Assembly: GCA_003193925.1 (NCBI GenBank)
Contig: PSPG01000016.1
Location: forward strand, 1-9,024
Source: Candidatus Thalassarchaeum betae
GTDB taxonomy: Archaea > Thermoplasmatota > Poseidoniia > Poseidoniales > Thalassarchaeaceae
Reading direction: 5' to 3'
Length of the DNA: 9,024 nt
The translations under genes were made by a program, and so were the position numbers. The notes under the pieces are model-generated. The model was not told the origin of the DNA, did not search any database, and saw only the letters and a list, made by a program, of their open reading frames with translations. Of the stretch, positions 1 through 6,855 are shown piece by piece (position 1 is the first letter of the stretch; the number at the start of each line of letters is the position of its first letter).

Positions 1-1
1 A

Positions 2-403
2 TATTATTCAGTAGACGGAGACCTAGGGGACCCCCTTGAATATTCCAATGCATGTGCAACGAGTGATTCTGCTTACGAACCGATGTGCGATATGGAATCT
101 GCCGGACGCACAACTACGAATATTCTGTGGGTTGTCATTGCCATCGGAAGCATTGCAATCTTACTGTCTCTTCTCAATCCTGAAAAAACGTGGGCGGTCA
201 CATTGCTCATGGGGGCAACAGGCATTTTAGCACTGGCAGCTGTTGTGGTGTGGTATACGATGCATGACCAGACTTACATTGCAGATGAAGTATCGTTGGG
301 ACTCAATGCGTACATGACCATAGTGGGTGGTATTCTAGGCATCTTGGGTGCGGGAATGTACAAACTCATTGGTTCAGTGACGAATCAATGGGCCCCCCTC
401 TGA
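2..403 (+). CDS. Membrane protein, 5'-truncated by window edge
   Basis: This frame is open from the first bases of the window to the TGA at 401-403, so the gene almost certainly begins upstream. The first in-frame ATG, at 83, is probably internal. The visible 133 residues start with a polar, acidic stretch of about 30 residues carrying two Cys. Three hydrophobic segments follow, near visible residues 41-59, 64-87 and 100-122. Short polar loops separate them (NPEKT; HDQTYIADE). I recognise no family; it is an integral membrane protein, possibly with an extracellular N-terminal domain. Base composition differs from the rest: 121-300 is 85/180 G+C (47%) against 113/180 (63%) for 901-1080 in purH, which hints at separate ancestry or relaxed constraint. 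It converges with purH, with a 31-bp gap and no clear terminator. Confidence 0.65.
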   Translation, partial: YYSVDGDLGDPLEYSNACATSDSAYEPMCDMESAGRTTTNILWVVIAIGSIAILLSLLNPEKTWAVTLLMGATGILALAAVVVWYTMHDQTYIADEVSLGLNAYMTIVGGILGILGAGMYKLIGSVTNQWAPL

Positions 404-434
404 CTCGCCCGCGTCGCAATGGATACCCTCTGAT

Positions 435-2024
435 TCAGTGAAGGAAGAGTCTGGTGCCGGTGAAGAGCATGGCCATGCCGTGCTCGTTGGCTGCGTCGAT
501 CGACTCCTGGTCGCGCACAGAGCCGCCTGGCTGGACCACGATGGCAACGCCGATCTCGTGCGCAGCATCGATGCCGTCCCTGAACGGAAAGAAGGCGTCT
601 GATAGCATCATCGAGCCTATCGCCCGCCCGCCGGACCTGCGGGCGGCTATCCTCACCGCCTCGACGCGACTGGTCTGGCCGGGCCCGACGCCTACCGTCG
701 CGCAGCCGTTCTCTGTCCTCGCGACCAGTATGATCGCGTTCGACTTGACCTCCGCGAGCACTGTCGAGCCGAACTGGGCCAGAGCGAGTTCGGAGGAGCC
801 GATCTGCCGATCCGTGACGCACTTCACCTCATCCCAGTCTATCTTCGGCGCGCCCTGCACCTGAGCCAGCCAGCCGCCGTCGACCTGGCGCAGCCTGACC
901 TCATCGGCGCGCGGCTCGATCGGGTCTAGCGAGAGCAGCCTGCGGTTCTTCTTGGCCGAGAGGATCTCGAGCGCCTCTGGCTCGTAGCCAGGTGCGATCA
1001 TGCACTCGAAGAAGTGGCTGCCGATGGCTTCGGCGGTCGCCTTCTCGACTGGTTTGGTGAAGGCGATGACGCAACCGAACGCGCTCTCGGGATCGCTTTC
1101 CAGCGCGTTGCTCCACGCTCCCACCTGTGTGGCGTCGACTGCCGCGCCGCAGGGGTTGGTGTGCTTGACGACGACGCAGCAGTGAGACTCGTCTGAGCAG
1201 GTGAGGTAGAGCGAGCGAATCAGCCGCAGGGCGCCGTCGAGGTCGAGGTAGTTGTTGAACGAGAGTTCCTTGCCGCCGTGCTGGACCGCCGCTGCAAGGC
1301 CCGGAGGACCTGTCGCCGAGGCTTGGGGGTAGAACGCGGCGGGCTGGTGCGGGTTCTCGCCGTAGCGCAACCTGACCCCCTCCTCGGATGCGATGTGTAT
1401 TCGCGAGGGCACGTCTGTGTCTGCGAACCTGCCCTCGAGCTCGTTGGAGACTGCCGCATCGTAGGCGGCGGTCCTCTGGTAGGCGGCGAGCGCCAACTCC
1501 TCTCGTGCCTCATCGCTAACACCCGACGGGCTGCCGTATGCGGCATGGAGGGCATCGAGCACGCTAGGGTACTGGTCAGGGTGGGTGAGCACCAGCACGT
1601 CGCGGTGGTTCTTGGCGGCGGAGCGGATCATCGTGGGCCCGCCTATGTCGATCATCTCGATGAGTTCGTCAATGGGAGCGGGCGGCTCGCGCGCCGCGAC
1701 CGCCTCGAAAGGGTAGAGATTGACGCAGACGAGGTCTATGGGAGAGTAGCCCATCTCGCCGAGGCTGGCCATGTCATCCTCGCGCCCGCGCCGCGCGAGG
1801 ATGCCCCCGTGCACAGCCGGGTGCAGGGTCTTGACGCGCCCGTCGAAGATCTCCGGCTGGCCAGTGGCCTCGGATACATCGGTGACATCCAGCCCCACCT
1901 CCCTGAGCGCGCGTGCGGTCCCGCCGGTGGACAGCAGCTGCCAGCCCATACCCGCGAGGGCCTGTCCGAGGCTTGCGATGCCTGACTTGTCCCAAACGCT
2001 GAGCAGAGCGCGTGGCGACGCCAT
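435..2024 (-). CDS. purH: Bifunctional AICAR transformylase / IMP cyclohydrolase
   Basis: This cytosolic enzyme catalyses the last two steps of purine synthesis: 10-formyl-THF-dependent formylation of AICAR to FAICAR, then closure to IMP. From the ATG at 2024 it is 529 residues, a normal full length. The N-terminal MGS-like cyclohydrolase domain (about 1-195) has STGGTA (32-37) and DGRVKTLHP (61-69). The C-terminal transformylase domain has RYGENPHQ (220-227), GKELSFNNY (251-259), the catalytic KHTNPCG (287-293) and a late SDAFFPFRDG segment, and it ends in the usual short basic/aromatic tail. Both domains look intact. A longer form from GTG 2066 would add 14 residues, begin 4 bp after the chaperonin stop and have a weak GAGG about 11 nt upstream. 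I prefer ATG 2024 because four residues before RALLSV matches known PurH N-termini. It probably shares a transcript with the thermosome gene upstream. Confidence 0.95.
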   Translation of the reverse strand: MASPRALLSVWDKSGIASLGQALAGMGWQLLSTGGTARALREVGLDVTDVSEATGQPEIFDGRVKTLHPAVHGGILARRGREDDMASLGEMGYSPIDLVCVNLYPFEAVAAREPPAPIDELIEMIDIGGPTMIRSAAKNHRDVLVLTHPDQYPSVLDALHAAYGSPSGVSDEAREELALAAYQRTAAYDAAVSNELEGRFADTDVPSRIHIASEEGVRLRYGENPHQPAAFYPQASATGPPGLAAAVQHGGKELSFNNYLDLDGALRLIRSLYLTCSDESHCCVVVKHTNPCGAAVDATQVGAWSNALESDPESAFGCVIAFTKPVEKATAEAIGSHFFECMIAPGYEPEALEILSAKKNRRLLSLDPIEPRADEVRLRQVDGGWLAQVQGAPKIDWDEVKCVTDRQIGSSELALAQFGSTVLAEVKSNAIILVARTENGCATVGVGPGQTSRVEAVRIAARRSGGRAIGSMMLSDAFFPFRDGIDAAHEIGVAIVVQPGGSVRDQESIDAANEHGMAMLFTGTRLFLH

Positions 2025-2070
2025 GTTGACGCGTTCGTGCGGCGGACTTGAAAGGTTCGTGTCCACAGTC

Positions 2071-3642
2071 CTAGTCGCCTCGGGCAGAGATGACTTGGTC
2101 GATCCTGAGCATGCTCATCGCGGTCTCGGTCGCCGCCTCCAGCCCTTCCTCAATGACTGCTCTAGGATGCCACACGCCATCTGCCGTTCCCACAGAACCA
2201 TCGGGGGTGATTCCGACGAAGCCGTCATCCTCCCTAGCGGCGGCTCTCAGTTCGAGGACTCGGTCCAGCGCATCACCACCAGAGTTCTCGACCAATGTGG
2301 CTGGAATCGTCTCGAGGGCTCGGGCGTAGGCGTCCATCGCGAGTCTCGCACGGCCCGGCTCCGACTCCGAGGCCCGGCGCACGGCGTGGGCCATGCGGGC
2401 GTGGATAGAGCCGCCGCCGGGCAGCAGCTCGCCGCTCGCGAGGGCCAGCGAAGTAGCTCGCAGTGCGTCGTGCAGGCCTCGGATAATCTCCTCGGTGGCT
2501 GTCTCACCTCCCCCGCCGACCTCGATGGTGACGACACGAGGGTTGGCGCACTCCTCGATCCTGATGATGTCCTCGACCTGGTCCGTGGCCTCGCGGCGCT
2601 CCCAGAGCATCGAGCCACAGGCCCCGAGGTCTGCGGCCTCGATGTCGAGTATCGAGTCGACGATGTTGGCACCGACCGCGTCAGCGGCGTTGCGGATCTC
2701 CGAAGCGTCCAGCTCGCCCACTGTGAGGATGTCCTCGTCGGCGAGGCGATGCAGAATGTCGCGGTCGACCTCCCCGGCACACAGCACGACCTGCGCACCG
2801 CTGGTCATCACCGCCTCAGCTAGAGCGTCCTTGCGAGCCTGCTCAGCGTCGACGAAGGAGTCGAGCTGGTCGGCGCTGGTGATTTGTATCTCGGCGTCAC
2901 GCGTCATCGAGCGTATCTTCAGATCACCGCCCAACACGGCGACCTTGACGTCTGAGAGCCTGTTCGGCAGGCTGTCCATCAGCACGCGCCGGTTTACGAT
3001 GACCCCGTGGACCAGACGCGAATCTCGCAGTCCTCCGGTACCGGTCTTGAACATCGCAACGTGCTCGGCCCCCGCGTCATCGCGATTGGCTGCGAGCGTC
3101 GTCAGAGCCTCGACGATGATAGGTGAGAAGTGATCGAGCGCCGCCTCGGCTCCCTTGCCGCGCAGAGCAGTCTCAGCGACCGCGAGTAGGCGCTCGTCAG
3201 ACACGCCGAGCGTGTCTGCGTCCATCTGCTCCCCAGCCGCGGCCAGCGCGGTGTGGTAGCCATCGACGAGTGTCAGCGGGTGCAGTCCCTTGCGGAGTAG
3301 CGTGCTTGCCTCCTGGAGCAGGGCGCCGCACAGCAGCAGGGTGGAGGTGACGCCGTCGCCGCAGGCCTCCTCTTGCGAGTTACCCATCGAGACCATCATC
3401 TTCGCTGCGGGGTGCTTGACCATCAGCTCGGCGATTATCTTCGCGCCATCGTTGGTGATGGCTGTCGACCCGTCGGTCTTGTACAGCATCTTGTCGAGGC
3501 CGCGTGGGCCGAATGTCGGCTTGAGCAGGTCAGAGAAGATTCGGGCGGCGCTGATCAGCTTGTCCTGCACCTCTGCGCCGCTGGTGATCTTGGTCTGGTC
3601 CTTCACGATGACGACCGGTGGCTTGCCCGCATGCTCGCTCAT
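2071..3642 (-). CDS. Group II chaperonin (thermosome) subunit
   Basis: This is a 523-residue subunit of the archaeal double-ring, ATP-driven folding chamber (CCT/TCP-1 family, cytosolic). Equatorial and intermediate motifs are in order: GPRGLDKM (45-52), NDGA (64-67), GDGVTS (95-100; the usual form is GDGTTT), GGGGET in the hinge area, HDALRA with the ATPase-linked Asp near 392, and ELLPGGG (405-411). A complete apical domain lies between, including the QLDSFVDAEQ helical-protrusion region. The N-terminus (KDQTKITSGAEVQ) is typical once the start is set at ATG 3642. The frame stays open to 3831, but that extension lacks chaperonin character and crosses the promoter region. The protein ends in RIDQVISARGD with no Gly/Met-rich tail, and it is shorter than many thermosomes (about 540-550). 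It leads the unit with purH. A perfect inverted repeat lies 7 nt before the start codon. Confidence 0.95.
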   Translation of the reverse strand: MSEHAGKPPVVIVKDQTKITSGAEVQDKLISAARIFSDLLKPTFGPRGLDKMLYKTDGSTAITNDGAKIIAELMVKHPAAKMMVSMGNSQEEACGDGVTSTLLLCGALLQEASTLLRKGLHPLTLVDGYHTALAAAGEQMDADTLGVSDERLLAVAETALRGKGAEAALDHFSPIIVEALTTLAANRDDAGAEHVAMFKTGTGGLRDSRLVHGVIVNRRVLMDSLPNRLSDVKVAVLGGDLKIRSMTRDAEIQITSADQLDSFVDAEQARKDALAEAVMTSGAQVVLCAGEVDRDILHRLADEDILTVGELDASEIRNAADAVGANIVDSILDIEAADLGACGSMLWERREATDQVEDIIRIEECANPRVVTIEVGGGGETATEEIIRGLHDALRATSLALASGELLPGGGSIHARMAHAVRRASESEPGRARLAMDAYARALETIPATLVENSGGDALDRVLELRAAAREDDGFVGITPDGSVGTADGVWHPRAVIEEGLEAATETAMSMLRIDQVISARGD

Positions 3643-3649
3643 GGGTTGC

Positions 3650-3668
3650 GGCGACCCTAGGGGTCGCC
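3650..3668 (-). promoter_or_regulatory. Perfect 8-bp inverted repeat before chaperonin start
   Basis: The arms GGCGACCC (3650-3657) and GGGTCGCC (3661-3668) are exact reverse complements around a 3-nt spacer. The repeat ends 7 nt before the chaperonin ATG. In the chaperonin mRNA it could form a GC-rich hairpin over the ribosome landing site, where no Shine-Dalgarno sequence is visible. As DNA it could be a dimer-binding operator. The repeat itself is seen directly; the regulatory role is inferred. Confidence 0.5.
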
Positions 3669-3716
3669 ATGAATGCTTTGAGCTGAAAAACGGCTTGTTT
3701 CGTAGGCAGACCGAGA

Positions 3717-3733
3717 GAATATCTATTCGATAT
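3717..3733. promoter_or_regulatory. AT-rich patch, candidate divergent promoter
   Basis: This is the most AT-rich spot in the 108-bp divergent region. It holds two overlapping small inverted repeats: GAATA/TATTC (3717-3721 and 3724-3728) and ATATC/GATAT (3719-3723 and 3729-3733). The octamer TATCTATT at 3720-3727 is centred about 27 bp before the GTG of the surface protein, the distance expected for a TATA box driving a leaderless transcript. On the other strand, ATAGATAT could serve the chaperonin, giving a leader of roughly 50 nt that would include the 3650-3668 hairpin. It was identified by eye only. Confidence 0.35.
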
Positions 3734-3750
3734 GGGCGTAAAGCCGAATC

Positions 3751-4692
3751 GTGAATCAGCGTGCTGTGAGCATGGCCGCGATGCTCGTGCTGGTCTCGCT
3801 CAGCGCCTTCGCCACGCCCGCTTCGGCCCAACTGCTACCCGAAGTCACCCTCGAGTGCCAAGACAGTGTCGATTTGGATGTCTCCCCGGGGTCCTCGAGG
3901 ATGGTCATCGTGAGCTGCGAGCTCGAGAACCCATCGCTCTACGAGGAGGAGGTGGAACTGACGTATGAGTTCGGAGAACTGGCCGGCTCAGGGCCTGACA
4001 GCCTCACTGTACCTGCGGGTGAGACTTCGCTGTTCACGGTGACCGTGCGCGCAGACGCGGACCAAGAGGCCGAGGATTATCTGGTCAACATCACCGCTGA
4101 GGTCACCTCGGCCAGCGGCATCCCCGTGGGTGGAATCGGCAGTGACTCTGACGAGGTGACCGTCACGGTACCTGAGTTCACGACTTGCGAGAACGCCGTC
4201 GGACAGGGGGGAGGCACATTCGAGGCCGGCCAGAAAGTCTCGTTCTCAGCCTCTATCACCTGTGAGAGCAACACTGACTCGACGACCAGTTACAGCGCTC
4301 TCCTGATCAGCGATTCCGGCTCATCGGCGTGGCCCAGCGGCTTCGAGGACCAGAGCCCTCAGTGCGAGGTGCTGGTCCCCGACGGAGGCACTACCGAGAA
4401 CTGCCAGTTCCTGATTGCCACCCCGTCCAACCTCGAATACATCTGGGAGGGCTGCGTGATCCTTCTCGAAGTCGGAGGCTCGGTTCCCCAGTCGTGCCCC
4501 AGCACGAACGCGATCGACATCAAGGTCGAGCCGAAGACGCTCGGGATAGGCTCGATTGAACTCACCGGCAACGACTCGATCTTCGGCAACTACTCCGACG
4601 AGGCCCCGATCATCATCGGCGGGGTCGTCACAGTCCTCGTGCTGGCCATCATCGGGATGCTTGTCGCAAGGCGCAGAAGGCGCTCAGGGTGA
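3751..4692 (+). CDS. Secreted surface protein with C-terminal membrane anchor
   Basis: This 313-residue protein has a Sec-type signal peptide: R4, hydrophobic core at about 5-21, ASA before Q27. A long Ser/Thr/Asp/Glu-rich, beta-type extracellular region follows (about 27-285), then a transmembrane helix (about 287-306) and a stop-transfer RRRRR (307-311). The ectodomain looks like two tandem immunoglobulin-like or CARDB/NEW3-like modules, the first holding PAGETSLFTVTVRA. It has eight Cys, compatible with disulfides, and three N-glycosylation sequons (NIT, NDS, NYS), the last two close to the membrane. GTG 3751 is the start because an in-frame TAA at 3739 bars longer forms and an ATG at 3772 would lose the signal peptide's positive charge. 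The specific function is unknown. The 3' end overlaps the convergent membrane protein gene by 9 bp. Confidence 0.85.
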   Translation: MNQRAVSMAAMLVLVSLSAFATPASAQLLPEVTLECQDSVDLDVSPGSSRMVIVSCELENPSLYEEEVELTYEFGELAGSGPDSLTVPAGETSLFTVTVRADADQEAEDYLVNITAEVTSASGIPVGGIGSDSDEVTVTVPEFTTCENAVGQGGGTFEAGQKVSFSASITCESNTDSTTSYSALLISDSGSSAWPSGFEDQSPQCEVLVPDGGTTENCQFLIATPSNLEYIWEGCVILLEVGGSVPQSCPSTNAIDIKVEPKTLGIGSIELTGNDSIFGNYSDEAPIIIGGVVTVLVLAIIGMLVARRRRRSG

Positions 4693-5097
4693 AGCTCTCC
4701 GGCTTTGGGCGCGGTCGAGGATTACGATGTGCCATCTCAGGGTGTAGGTGGAAATCACCGCCAATGCCAGAGAAACGTCCTCCGGCCAGCCAAAAAAGCC
4801 TGTGAAAATGCCGTACTGAAAGGCTGCTAGGACGATGATGACTGTTATGTCGAGGAGGGTCCCGCGCCCGAAGCCGGAGTTGTCCACGATGTGCTGCCTG
4901 TTCTGGATGGCAACCATAGACAGAACTAGGATGCCCACTACGAGGATGTTTCCGATCCACCATCCTGTGGTGGCTCCGAATGCCTCGACGATCATGTCTT
5001 GGAAGCCGCCGAGAACGGGGGATGCCAGATCGACCACGGCAGTCCGAGGCGTGGGCCGTTCTTGAATTGAATCTCGGAGGCTCTTGTTCCGGCTCAC
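4684..5097 (-). CDS. Small three-helix membrane protein
   Basis: This 137-residue protein has a charged N-terminus (about 1-20) and three hydrophobic segments near 46-64, 81-103 and 107-127. A polar loop containing QNRQH and a Gly-rich turn lies between the first two, and the tail is basic (DRAQSRRASP). I recognise no family. The start is GTG 5097: an in-frame TAA at 5104-5106 (read on this strand) prevents a longer form, and no Shine-Dalgarno site is visible. It is read here in preference to a longer overlapping frame (4649-5569) of arginine-rich, unstructured sequence. It ends 9 bp inside the surface protein gene, tail to tail, and diverges from the glycosyltransferase across 40 bp. A role in the cell envelope is only suggested by the neighbours. 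Confidence 0.75.
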   Translation of the reverse strand: MSRNKSLRDSIQERPTPRTAVVDLASPVLGGFQDMIVEAFGATTGWWIGNILVVGILVLSMVAIQNRQHIVDNSGFGRGTLLDITVIIVLAAFQYGIFTGFFGWPEDVSLALAVISTYTLRWHIVILDRAQSRRASP

Positions 5098-5107
5098 GCC
5101 CGCTTAA

Positions 5108-5115
5108 CCTAATTA
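5108..5115 (+). promoter_or_regulatory. Candidate TATA box for glycosyltransferase
   Basis: The octamer CCTAATTA is the only AT-rich element in an otherwise G/C-rich 40-bp divergent gap. It is centred about 26 bp before the GTG at 5138, as expected for an archaeal leaderless promoter. It does not sit at the right distance from the opposite gene's start at 5097, so how that gene is transcribed is unclear. Confidence 0.35.
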
Positions 5116-5137
5116 CGCCCGGCGGGGGCCGGGGGAT

Positions 5138-5911
5138 GTGCCCCTCGAAGTGGATGTCGTCATCCCGACGTTCCGCCGACCGGAGGCACTGGCGCGCTGC
5201 CTGGCCGCGCTGGAACGGCAGACGGTCGCGCCGGCCTCCGTCGAGGTGGTCGACGACTCGGATGCCGACAAGGGGCCGGCCTACTCTCGCAACTTGGGCT
5301 GGCGACGGGGCGTCAGCCCGATCGTGGCCTTCACGGACGACGACTGCGTACCGTCCGAAGACTGGGTCGAGTCGATACAGCGACGTTTCGCCAACCCGGA
5401 CTTGGGTGGTGTCGAGGGCAGCGTCACGACGCCAGACGAGTCTGGTGCTCCCTCGGACATGAACCCGAACCCGCGTGACAGGTGGAACCGATTCAAGACT
5501 GCCAACATGGCGATTCGACGCGAGGTTCTCGAACAGGTTGGTGGTTTCGATGAGCGCTACTACATCCATCGCGAGGACACCGATCTAGCATGGCGGGTCA
5601 TCAACGCAGGCCACGTCATCGAATGGGCTCCAGACTGCTTGGTCCACCATCCGGACCGGGGCGGAGTGCCACGAATGGCCATTCGCAGCGAGCAGCTTCT
5701 CTATCGCTGCGACCCCAGCAAGTACCTCGAGGTCGCCGCCGCTTCGATCTCCATGAGCAGCATCAGCGATGGGACTTGGAGGAGGCTGCGTCGCGGGATG
5801 AGAGGGGTTCAGGAGCCTGGTGATGTGGCTGCGCTGAGTAGGGGGGAGTCGCTCTCGCTGTGGTCCAGGGCCTTCGCGCGGGCCGTTCTCCGCAAGCTCA
5901 GCGGCGGCTAG
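5138..5911 (+). CDS. GT-A fold family 2 glycosyltransferase
   Basis: This 257-residue enzyme should transfer a sugar from a nucleotide-sugar donor to a glycan or lipid acceptor at the cytosolic face. The N-terminus VDVVIPTFRRPEAL (5-18) is the classic first beta strand and loop. VVDD (37-40) is the first Asp motif, TDDDC (66-70) the metal-binding DXD motif, and GGFDERYYIHREDTDLAWR (135-153) the acceptor-side motif with the likely catalytic acid pair E146-D147. No transmembrane helix is seen; the basic C-terminus could bind membrane. Oddly, only about six residues separate VVDD from GPAYSRN (46-52), where relatives usually have some 20-30, so part of the nucleotide-binding fold seems missing. 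The start is GTG 5138; an in-frame TAA at 5105 limits extension. The 3' end overlaps the convergent sulfotransferase gene by 14 bp. Confidence 0.9.
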   Translation: MPLEVDVVIPTFRRPEALARCLAALERQTVAPASVEVVDDSDADKGPAYSRNLGWRRGVSPIVAFTDDDCVPSEDWVESIQRRFANPDLGGVEGSVTTPDESGAPSDMNPNPRDRWNRFKTANMAIRREVLEQVGGFDERYYIHREDTDLAWRVINAGHVIEWAPDCLVHHPDRGGVPRMAIRSEQLLYRCDPSKYLEVAAASISMSSISDGTWRRLRRGMRGVQEPGDVAALSRGESLSLWSRAFARAVLRKLSGG

Positions 5912-6782
5912 TCTCGATTCGATCGATCCAGTGCTCCGTGGCGAATCCAGTCAGCGACTCGAACAGCCGCAGGTCCTCGCACAGCCCCTCCCCGCATACC
6001 GCGTAGTGCTCCTGCCCGGCCGAGTAGCTGGCTGCCTTACGACTCATCACAGGCGCGGCGTAGATGTTGATGTCGCGCGCTTGCAGGCGGGAGACTATCG
6101 GTCCCTTGACGAAGCCGGGAACCAGAGAGAAGCCTGCGCGAACGAGCCTGCCGACACCCGTCAGCGGCCTTCGGTCGGAGGCCCTGTTGGCGTGCTTGGC
6201 AGGGTCGAGGTCGTATTGGTTAGAGTCGAGGCCAAGGAACTCCTCGACCTCTGAGAGCACAGCGTTGGGCTCGCTCCTCATGCGCTGGCTGTCGATTATC
6301 AGGAAGCTCGCGAGCGGGAAGTGCTCAAGCCAGCGCTGCATCGCCGCTCCGTAAAAGGAGTCGTCACAGAGCCTGCTGTCTGACCACGCGACTTCGAAGT
6401 CGGACCAGTCAGCGCCGTTCCGGAAGTCCTCCTCGGTGTCGCGAATCATCTTCCAGTGGCTTACCGCCCGCGAGACCGGCTCCCTCAAGCAGAGCACCAT
6501 CGGGGCTGAAGGCATGCGCCGGGCGATTCGCTCGGGAGCCAATGGGCATGCGAAGGCGTGGACCGACGCATCGATACGGAGGCCGTCTCCGCTGAAGCAG
6601 TCGTCGTACCTCGACCAGTCCGGTTCATCCCCGGTCCTTCCGAAGGTCCCTCGGTGGGAAGCCACGACATTGGGCTCCTTGGGATTCGAGAGGACGACCC
6701 CTGGGTGCTGTGAAAGAACGTTGGTCAGCCAGGTCGTCCCCGCCTTTGGCACGCCGACTACGAACGCGCCCACCTCGCTCAT
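5898..6782 (-). CDS. PAPS-dependent sulfotransferase
   Basis: This 294-residue enzyme is predicted to move sulfate from PAPS to a hydroxyl or amino group, most likely on a glycan. The 5'-phosphosulfate loop is VGVPKAGTTWL (9-19), right at the N-terminus, and the 3'-phosphate site is LREPVSRAVSHW (99-110) with the expected R100 and S108. HPGVVLSNPKEP (26-37) resembles the substrate-side segment of the heparan-sulfate-type families. No signal peptide or membrane helix is visible. The frame is open to 6944, but ATG 6782 fits best: it puts the PAPS loop where the family has it and has GGAGG 7 nt upstream. ATG 6788 is a two-residue alternative. It diverges from a second sulfotransferase-like gene and converges on the glycosyltransferase, which suggests a shared surface-glycan role. 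Acceptor unknown. Confidence 0.9.
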   Translation of the reverse strand: MSEVGAFVVGVPKAGTTWLTNVLSQHPGVVLSNPKEPNVVASHRGTFGRTGDEPDWSRYDDCFSGDGLRIDASVHAFACPLAPERIARRMPSAPMVLCLREPVSRAVSHWKMIRDTEEDFRNGADWSDFEVAWSDSRLCDDSFYGAAMQRWLEHFPLASFLIIDSQRMRSEPNAVLSEVEEFLGLDSNQYDLDPAKHANRASDRRPLTGVGRLVRAGFSLVPGFVKGPIVSRLQARDINIYAAPVMSRKAASYSAGQEHYAVCGEGLCEDLRLFESLTGFATEHWIDRIETSRR

Positions 6783-6788
6783 GCTCAT

Positions 6789-6794
6789 TCCTCC
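6789..6794 (-). promoter_or_regulatory. Shine-Dalgarno site deciding sulfotransferase start
   Basis: On the minus strand this reads GGAGGA. GGAGG is 7 nt from the ATG at 6782 but only 1 nt from the ATG at 6788, so it favours 6782. The same 7-nt spacing is seen at the MOSC gene. Confidence 0.6.
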
Positions 6795-6847
6795 GTCGGT
6801 GAACCACCCCGGGGGATGGTAGCTGTATGTGCGGCCTCGACCGCCTG

Positions 6848-6855
6848 TATGAAAA
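6848..6855 (+). promoter_or_regulatory. Candidate TATA box for second sulfotransferase
   Basis: TATGAAAA is centred about 26 bp before the ATG at 6878 in an otherwise GC-rich gap. The gene has only a weak GGGGA upstream, so a leaderless transcript is plausible. It was found by eye only. Confidence 0.35.

Noticed and set aside
36-230. Short plus-strand open frame at the left end
   Set aside because: It overlaps the longer frame with three membrane helices that is open to the window edge; it shows no membrane or domain pattern of its own.
404-434. Transcription terminator between the left-edge gene and purH
   Set aside because: I see neither a T-run nor a convincing stem-loop in these 31 bases.
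1771-2823. 350-codon plus-strand open frame across purH and the chaperonin
   Set aside because: It is antisense to two strongly recognised genes, has no family motif, and is typical of shadow frames in GC-rich DNA.
3643-3831. N-terminal extension of the chaperonin frame
   Set aside because: The 63 extra residues do not resemble chaperonin and cover the promoter and inverted-repeat region plus the signal peptide of the divergent gene.
5121-5136. G-rich tract before the glycosyltransferase start as a G-quadruplex
   Set aside because: It has only two long G-runs and one GG pair, and G-rich gaps are expected at this base composition.
4649-5569. Long minus-strand open frame of 306 codons
   Set aside because: It is rich in Arg/Pro/His with no domain or hydrophobic pattern and overlaps both the glycosyltransferase and the membrane protein, whose frames show clear protein features.
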